NCBI GenBank assembly: GCA_964356545.1
Contig: CAYHHX010000003.1
Coordinates: 1-28,746 of the forward strand
DNA: 28,746 nucleotides
Source of the DNA: JACPYG01 sp964356545
GTDB lineage: Bacteria; Patescibacteriota; Minisyncoccia; Minisyncoccales; Staskawiczbacteraceae
Direction of reading: 5' to 3'
Under the pieces are notes generated by a model. That model saw only the letters and a list, made by a program, of their open reading frames with translations. It made no database searches and was not told the origin of the DNA. Of the stretch, positions 23,781 through 28,746 are shown one piece after another. Position numbers and translations under genes: made by a program. Position 1 is the stretch's first letter. Each line of letters starts with the position of its first letter.

Positions 23781-26700
23781 TTAGTCAACCCAAGCTTCAG
23801 CATCAACTGAATTGAACAAATAACTGTTAGACCAATCCTTGGTGCTGGCATCATCATCCGGTGAGTGGGCAACTGCCGACTCGTCAGACCAGATTAAGTT
23901 GTGGTCTGTAGCTGAAGCGCTAGCCGTAGATGAAGAGAATAATTTCTCAATTGCGGTCAATGTAGTGCCTTGGTTAATGAAGTTATAACCAGATGTCTGT
24001 GCGGCTGTATCGGGTACAAACTGTAGGGAAACGCTATCAGATGCGGCATAAGGTGCAGCGTCTATTACGTTAAACCCTTGAGGAGTACCTCTTATAACGT
24101 ACGTGGTTGATGAGCCAGCTGAAGTTGTTGACTCTTCACTGTCGCCATCCCAAGTAACGATAATTTTGCTATTAAGTTCACTCACTCCACTAGTGCTTTC
24201 TACATCTGATGCGGTATCTTCGTCTACTATTGCTACAGTAGAAGTGATATCAACTCCATTTTCATAAAGCTTCAATGATTCTAACTCTAAGTTATCAGTG
24301 GAACCTTCTCCATCTGACCAGTTTACATTAATCTTAAACTGCTTCATATGAATAGGACCGTTTGAAGGAGCAGTAACAGTGAACTTGTACAAATCTGTAG
24401 GCTGTCCATTGATAAGAGCGCTGTTAGTCAAATTAACTGCGGCAAATGTAGGAACTGACTTATATACAAGTGTAGTATTTGCTGTGTTTGAAGCGGCGGT
24501 TGGCGGATCTACTATCGTTTCTGTTCCATTGGAATCAGCATACTTAATATAAGTTAAGATGGCTTTGGTATCAAGATTCCAAGATGCATTAGTAGCAGAT
24601 GGATCAGCTATCAAGTTGTAATACAAGTCCACTCTCTTTGAAGTTGAGGCTGGAATAGCAACGCTTAATCCTGTGAAGTTAAAGTAGCTGTTGGTGTTGT
24701 TGTAAGGAACAGTAGCCAATGTAGCTCCTGTTGTAGCATCCTTTAACGTGGCAGAACTAATAACAATTGAATTGCTATTGGCGGTAAACCTCATCTCTTT
24801 AGCAGTATAGTCTCTATAAGAAGATGTCAATTTGAATCTTCCTGCTAATACTGATTGATTTCCAGAAACAACCTGGTTTTGAGGTGTTCCGTCAAATGTT
24901 GTTGCAAATGCTCCAGATGTGTAAGTTAAGGTTTGGGCCGTTGTCGTGCCAGAAGAATCAGCGGATACTGCGGAACTTGCAGTTGTTCCATCAACATCGG
25001 TCGTCATCTGACTTGTTCCAGAACTCATACCACTTGCTACATCTGCAAATATCATAAGGTCAATAGTTTGCCCAGCTGGCAAAGTATAGTTAATTGACCA
25101 GGAATTTGCATTGGTAACGGTCGGCTTGACTGATGTGGTTTGGGTTCCGTATTTTACATACAAATTTGTAATGTAGGTACTTACTGAACCAAGAGTCACA
25201 TTGATAGCCGTCACATTAACAGCTTCTGAAGTAGCAGCGGTTAATGTGTAGTGTCCCAACTTGTAAGCGGTTAATGGGGCAACTACTGAATGGTTAGTAT
25301 AAGCAGTATAGTTAGATAATGTTAAACCACCTTGTCTTACGGTCATAACATTAGCGGTAACATCAGCTGCTGGAGCATCAATGGTATTTGCTGATACCTG
25401 ACCAGTAGCATTATTGCTACTTGAAGAACCAACAATGCTTGCCTGCAAAGTATCGGTAGCGTCTATATCATTGACAGTTCCTTTGTTATCGTAAACATCA
25501 CCTTTAAATTCTAAAGTAACCGGGCTTCCTGGCACAACTATCAAAGAAGAACCAAGGCTAAACTGCGTGCCGGCGGCTCCGTTAATAGTGGAAGTGGTGC
25601 TTCCAATTTGGACTCCGTTAGCTAACAATGTGCCATTTCTAATAGTAATGTCTCCGGTTGCCGTAGTATCATTGTCTCCGGTAGTTACCGTGTTGCCAAA
25701 GATTACTCTGACATTTAGGGTTTCAATTTTCACATTTTCACCGGCTGCTTTTAATTCCCATTTTCCAAAAAGGGTGTTTGAAGCGGCGTCAACAATATCT
25801 CCCGATGGAGAGCTTGTCATTTTTGTGAAAGTAACCGTACCACCGTTGATGGTCTGCTCGCCAGATGCACGTTTTGAAAATGCGGCGTCTGAAACTAAAT
25901 CAGATAACACATTTGCATAATATTGCGAATCAACAACGGTAACATCTGCAACACTCCACAAACTGGTGGTAAATGTTAAGCTTGAGCCACCTACAATATC
26001 AGCCAAAACTTTAACAACTCTTGTTCCGGCTTCCAACCTTTTTGGAGCTCCGGCTAAATCAAAAGTTGCATACCAATCTCCTTGGGCATTTTTGACTAAT
26101 TGTACTGTTGAACCAACTTGCACTCCGTCAACATAAAGTTTGAAGTTTTGCAAGTCTGTGTCGGAAGTGCTTCCAGTTTTTCTTAAAGCAATTCTTGTTA
26201 AATCAACAGCCCTTGTGGTAACAACTACGCTGTTTTGGAAAACAGTGTAACCGTCTTGAGGGTCAATACTAGATGCAGCTGGGGTTGTTGTGGCATTCCA
26301 CTCAACTCCTGCCAAAGTGCCTGAAGCTATAGTAAATAAGTTTCCTGAAACTGGATAAGTACCTTTTACCGAGCTGGCATTTGTTGTAACGTCAGACGAT
26401 GAAACAACTTGGAAACCAACTGTTTCTGAACCCGTTCCGTCAACATTAGACAAAACTGAAATTGTCTTTGAACCATTGGCTGGAACTTTAAACAATCCTG
26501 AAGAACTGTTGAAGTTAACCATGGTAGTTGAAACTGCGGCCCCATCTGTCAATCTCTGTGCTCCATCAAATAAATAGGTATTTGTTAAAGAAGCATCAGC
26601 TGATACTCCTGTTCTCTTTAGCTTCAATCCCGTAACCATTACTTCAGCATTATCGCCATTGGTAAAGGTTAACTTTAACATTGGGTGTAGTGCTGATGCA

Positions 26701-27236
26701 TCAACTACCGTTCCTGCAGCTGGATTATCAGAAGCTAACATTACTGAAAGCCCTGCGCCAGTTGGAACTGTTGGTGTTGTTGGTGTTGTTGGTGTTGTTC
26801 CACTTAACCATGTGTTTAATTTTGCTCTTGTTAAAGGACCAACCTGACCTGCAGGCGTCCATCCTTGCTGTGCTTGGTATGATTGAACAGCGACTAAGGT
26901 TTTTGGACCAAAGTACATTGATTCATTACCAGGCGAACCTGCTCCTGTTGTTGAAACCTGAGTAGAAGCCGAAGTGTTCAAAAGCGCTTGTAAGCACTTT
27001 ACATCTGAACCTGTGGCTCCAACTTTCAAGTTTCTTGCAAATGTAATGCCAGCGCAAGCTACAGGACTGCCAGATGCTGGAACAGTTTGACCCTGTAATG
27101 CGGCCAATTGAGCCATCAAAGCATTAATCTGAGCTTGTAAGTCTGACAAAAGGTCAGCTGAAGCTATTCCAGGAGCAATCATTGCAACCATCGTCAAAGC
27201 GACTGTGGCTGTTATAATTGTTTTTCTTATATTCAT
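23781..27236 (-). CDS. Large secreted surface (S-layer-like) protein with peptidoglycan-binding domain
   Basis: 1151 residues. Seen in order: a signal peptide with cleavage likely after ASA (25-27); a short heptad-like helix LLSDLQAQINALMAQL (29-44); a PG_binding_1-type domain at about 62-144, with VGATGSDVKCLQALLN and FGPKTLVAVQSYQ; a Thr/Pro linker (about 147-159); then some 990 residues rich in Thr, Ser, Val and Asn with beta-sandwich character and almost no Cys. This layout is frequent in Parcubacteria surface proteins. The Ser/Thr richness and the adjacent glycan locus make it a candidate glycosylated S-layer subunit (inference). It has its own terminator and a roughly 65-base leader. 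Repeated GT-containing strands suggest several Ig-like modules, whose borders cannot be set by eye. Confidence 0.85.
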   Translation of the reverse strand: MNIRKTIITATVALTMVAMIAPGIASADLLSDLQAQINALMAQLAALQGQTVPASGSPVACAGITFARNLKVGATGSDVKCLQALLNTSASTQVSTTGAGSPGNESMYFGPKTLVAVQSYQAQQGWTPAGQVGPLTRAKLNTWLSGTTPTTPTTPTVPTGAGLSVMLASDNPAAGTVVDASALHPMLKLTFTNGDNAEVMVTGLKLKRTGVSADASLTNTYLFDGAQRLTDGAAVSTTMVNFNSSSGLFKVPANGSKTISVLSNVDGTGSETVGFQVVSSSDVTTNASSVKGTYPVSGNLFTIASGTLAGVEWNATTTPAASSIDPQDGYTVFQNSVVVTTRAVDLTRIALRKTGSTSDTDLQNFKLYVDGVQVGSTVQLVKNAQGDWYATFDLAGAPKRLEAGTRVVKVLADIVGGSSLTFTTSLWSVADVTVVDSQYYANVLSDLVSDAAFSKRASGEQTINGGTVTFTKMTSSPSGDIVDAASNTLFGKWELKAAGENVKIETLNVRVIFGNTVTTGDNDTTATGDITIRNGTLLANGVQIGSTTSTINGAAGTQFSLGSSLIVVPGSPVTLEFKGDVYDNKGTVNDIDATDTLQASIVGSSSSNNATGQVSANTIDAPAADVTANVMTVRQGGLTLSNYTAYTNHSVVAPLTAYKLGHYTLTAATSEAVNVTAINVTLGSVSTYITNLYVKYGTQTTSVKPTVTNANSWSINYTLPAGQTIDLMIFADVASGMSSGTSQMTTDVDGTTASSAVSADSSGTTTAQTLTYTSGAFATTFDGTPQNQVVSGNQSVLAGRFKLTSSYRDYTAKEMRFTANSNSIVISSATLKDATTGATLATVPYNNTNSYFNFTGLSVAIPASTSKRVDLYYNLIADPSATNASWNLDTKAILTYIKYADSNGTETIVDPPTAASNTANTTLVYKSVPTFAAVNLTNSALINGQPTDLYKFTVTAPSNGPIHMKQFKINVNWSDGEGSTDNLELESLKLYENGVDITSTVAIVDEDTASDVESTSGVSELNSKIIVTWDGDSEESTTSAGSSTTYVIRGTPQGFNVIDAAPYAASDSVSLQFVPDTAAQTSGYNFINQGTTLTAIEKLFSSSTASASATDHNLIWSDESAVAHSPDDDASTKDWSNSYLFNSVDAEAWVD
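26770..26796. repeat. 9-bp microsatellite coding the Thr/Pro linker
   Basis: Three perfect copies of GTTGGTGTT on the plus strand, coding for Thr-Pro-Thr units between the peptidoglycan-binding domain and the rest of the surface protein. Because the unit is nine bases, copy-number change keeps the frame and only changes linker length. Confidence 0.8.
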
Positions 27237-27308
27237 TTTTGTATATTTTTTGTAATTAATTTTATGTTTTTTTTCTCGCCGGTCGACCGTTAAAATTCGC
27301 GATTTTAC

Positions 27309-27336
27309 GTATTAATCACGAATAACGACTCATCAA
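27309..27336 (-). promoter_or_regulatory. Possible promoter of the surface protein gene
   Basis: On the minus strand TTGATG (27331-27336), a 16-base spacer and TAATAC (27309-27314) lie directly after the stop codon of the DUF5667-like gene. The predicted leader is about 65 bases and contains the palindrome CGGTCGACCG. No terminator is seen before it, so read-through from the upstream genes is also possible. Confidence 0.4.
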
Positions 27337-28095
27337 TTATTTATTTATCGTCAATATTTCTTCTAAGGCATCAAAATATTTGCTATCTGCGTACAAATCC
27401 TTTACTGTTTGCATTATTTTTTGCTGGTCTTCTGTTAAAGTTGTTTTTTCTAAATCATCAATCTCTCGCTGAACCAAAGAGGCTAATGCATTATTTAAAT
27501 CTTTTGATTCTTGGGTAGCCTCTAAATCTACTCCTAATGTTTGTAATTCTTTTTTATTATCTTCTATTTTTTTGACCTGAAGGGCGATTTCTTTTATTGA
27601 TTGTGAATCTTTCTGACCTATCCCATCAATCAAGTTTCTTGTTGCCGATGAAATGCTGGCTTGAAACTCCCTGATACCGGGCGCAATGTTTTGTATTTTT
27701 TTATCTTTTACAGCCTGTGTTAAGTCGTTCAATCTTTTATTAGCTGTTCTAAAATTATCTTGTAATTGATTTTTTTGTGGCACAAAAGCTGTTTGTGATT
27801 GTTCTGTAAGTTTTTTCACCGAAAATAACATATCACCAGGTACTGTATACTGAGCAAAACCAAACATTCCAGCCATTACAAATAAGAAGGCTGCAAAAGC
27901 ATAGGCTAATTTTCTTTGGTAAATCAACGCTGGTAAAAGACCCAAAACCTTCAGCCAATCTCTTTCTTGAACCACTTTTACTGTATTTCTATTATCAGCA
28001 CCTAAAATCTGGTTCTTAACCAAAATCACCCATTCTTTTCTGGGTTTTATTTGCTGGAGTTCCTTTAATTTGTTAATTAGTTGTTTCTCCTGCAT
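27337..28095 (-). CDS. Single-pass membrane protein of DUF5667 type beside a sigma factor
   Basis: 252 residues from the ATG at 28095; an open frame continues upstream to 28173 but runs into the inverted repeat at 28148-28227. Seen: a basic cytoplasmic N-terminus of about 60 residues, one membrane segment (about 62-83), then TVPGDMLFSVKKLTEQ (84-99), the PGDxLFxxK pattern of DUF5667, and a long helical, charged extracellular region. Such genes are often found after sigma-70-family genes in Parcubacteria, an arrangement suggesting anti-sigma or signal-sensing function, but no recognised anti-sigma zinc finger is present. The sigma gene lies 150 bases upstream and the surface protein gene 100 bases downstream. 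Confidence 0.7.
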   Translation of the reverse strand: MQEKQLINKLKELQQIKPRKEWVILVKNQILGADNRNTVKVVQERDWLKVLGLLPALIYQRKLAYAFAAFLFVMAGMFGFAQYTVPGDMLFSVKKLTEQSQTAFVPQKNQLQDNFRTANKRLNDLTQAVKDKKIQNIAPGIREFQASISSATRNLIDGIGQKDSQSIKEIALQVKKIEDNKKELQTLGVDLEATQESKDLNNALASLVQREIDDLEKTTLTEDQQKIMQTVKDLYADSKYFDALEEILTINK

Positions 28096-28147
28096 TGTAT
28101 TATTATGACGCAAAAACTGTCTTTTTGTTACACTTATCATTTTGTTT

Positions 28148-28227
28148 ATGCGGAAATAAGCGTATTTTTTCAATTCGGGCTGGCCGTGGGTTTGGCGGAC
28201 GTTGAAAAAATACCCTTATTTCAGCAT
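28148..28227. repeat. Large inverted repeat between sigma factor and DUF5667-like genes
   Basis: Arms 28148-28173 and 28202-28227 pair over 26 bases with two mismatches; the inner 20 bases read AAATAAGCGTATTTTTTCAA on the left arm. The 28-base loop is strongly GC-rich (20 of 28) in an AT-rich setting. It lies 18 bases after the sigma stop codon and about 53 bases before the start at 28095. It could be a terminator/attenuator, a processed RNA hairpin or a small mobile-element remnant. Confidence 0.75.
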
Positions 28228-28245
28228 TTACATGATAATCGTATT

Positions 28246-28746
28246 TTACGACTCTATTACTTTTTTTGCTTCCATTTCCTTTTTTAAGGCTTTTAGCCCC
28301 CTATGAAGCATAACCCTTATTGTCCCTTCTGGCTTACCCATAACTCCAGCTATTTCAGGAATCTTCATATCGTCTATATAATGGCAAATGATTATATCTT
28401 GATAATTTTGCTTTAAATTTTGGATAGCCAGTTTAACCTCTTGGAACTCCGAGCTCAGTATAGCCATTTCTTCTAATCCTGCGCCAGGATCAACTATTTG
28501 AGGTGTAATTTCAGCTGAAATAACCTTCATTTTAGCTTTTTCCCTATAATGGTCAATTACTGTATTTCTGGCAATTTGGTACAAAAAAGCGCTTGGGTTA
28601 ATAATTCCTTCCCCTGTTGCTTGGCTCTGGAAAGCCTCCCAGCCCTTCAAAAACACCTTTGAAGTAATATCCTCGGCTATTTCCTGTGAACTTACTTTAA
28701 AGTAAACAAACCTATATATTTTATCAATATATTGGTCGTAAATCTG
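28246..28746 (-). CDS. Sigma-70-family (ECF-like) sigma factor, N-terminus beyond window edge
   Basis: The open frame runs from the right edge to the TAA at 28246, 166 residues, with no start in sight; the GTG at 28656 is an internal Val. Seen: YDQYIDKIYRFVYFKV and EIAEDITSKVFLKGWEAFQ, the sigma region 2 core; NPSAFLYQIARNTVIDHYR at the end of region 2; and a region 4 helix-turn-helix near the C-terminus (IPEIAGVMGKPEGTIRVMLH). No region 3 is present, so it is an ECF-type factor. It directs RNA polymerase to a set of promoters, probably including envelope genes. The DUF5667-like membrane protein gene follows it, probably as a regulatory partner. Confidence 0.92.
   Translation of the reverse strand, partial: QIYDQYIDKIYRFVYFKVSSQEIAEDITSKVFLKGWEAFQSQATGEGIINPSAFLYQIARNTVIDHYREKAKMKVISAEITPQIVDPGAGLEEMAILSSEFQEVKLAIQNLKQNYQDIIICHYIDDMKIPEIAGVMGKPEGTIRVMLHRGLKALKKEMEAKKVIES

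Noticed and set aside
25567..25920. A 117-residue open frame on the plus strand inside the surface protein gene
   Set aside because: It lies wholly antisense to a long, well-supported gene, has no recognisable domain, and its composition mirrors the Thr/Val-rich opposite strand.
26770..26796. CRISPR-like or other array
   Set aside because: Units are nine bases, contiguous and in frame in a coding linker; there are no spacers or cas genes.
28096..28173. N-terminal extension of the DUF5667-like protein
   Set aside because: The extension would be coded by the inverted repeat and AT-rich leader; the later start MQEKQLINKL begins a normal basic helix.
27298..28254. Shared octamer CGTAAAAT near the sigma stop codon and in the surface protein leader as a sigma target
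   Set aside because: Eight AT-rich bases shared twice is weak, there is no matching -35 element, and one copy lies at the end of a coding region.

Overview
The window looks like a piece of a Candidate Phyla Radiation (Patescibacteria, most likely Parcubacteria) chromosome. The evidence is an AT-rich sequence with tightly packed genes and almost no Shine-Dalgarno sites; a large secreted surface protein that opens with the signal-peptide, short coiled-coil and peptidoglycan-binding-domain pattern common in Parcubacteria; and a sigma-70-family sigma factor gene next to a DUF5667-like membrane protein. TGA is used as a stop codon (for example at 13325 and 20033), so the SR1/Gracilibacteria code does not apply. 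The taxonomic call is inference from gene content.

Layout. Positions 1-331 hold the start of an RmlD-like sugar reductase that runs off the left edge. Positions 325-981 hold a self-contained plus-strand unit: consensus promoter, Shine-Dalgarno site, degenerate Nudix-like gene and intrinsic terminator. It sits inside an otherwise minus-strand sugar operon. From 980 to 19090 every gene is on the minus strand with gaps of a few bases or overlaps. Read in the direction of transcription there are two blocks. Block B (19090 down to 13325) has a HldE-C-like nucleotidyltransferase, a methyltransferase, a flippase, GT4 and GT2 glycosyltransferases and an SDR. Block A starts at a strong promoter near 13318 and encodes a small excisionase-like HTH protein, SpsF, a GT2, SpsE/NeuB, HisH-like, HisF-like, a sugar amidotransferase, a methyltransferase, a second flippase, a GT-B transferase, RfbF, an RfbG-like dehydratase and a sugar C-methyltransferase.

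Pathways. SpsE/SpsF point to a CMP-activated nonulosonic acid of the legionaminic or pseudaminic type. The amidotransferase with HisH and HisF points to an acetamidino modification of a sugar. RfbF, the dehydratase, the C-methyltransferase and the reductase point to a CDP-activated branched (C-methyl) deoxysugar. Enzymes for the early nonulosonate steps are not in the window.

Positions 19105-22614 (plus strand) hold an FkbM methyltransferase and an O-antigen ligase/polymerase-like membrane protein with a TPR tail. To the right, on the minus strand, are a beta-lactamase-fold serine hydrolase, the 1151-residue surface protein, the DUF5667-like protein and the sigma factor, which runs off the right edge. 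Together the window reads as a surface-glycan locus beside the main cell-surface protein it may decorate. No tRNA, rRNA, CRISPR array or insertion sequence was found, and no gene-free stretch exceeds about 150 bases.
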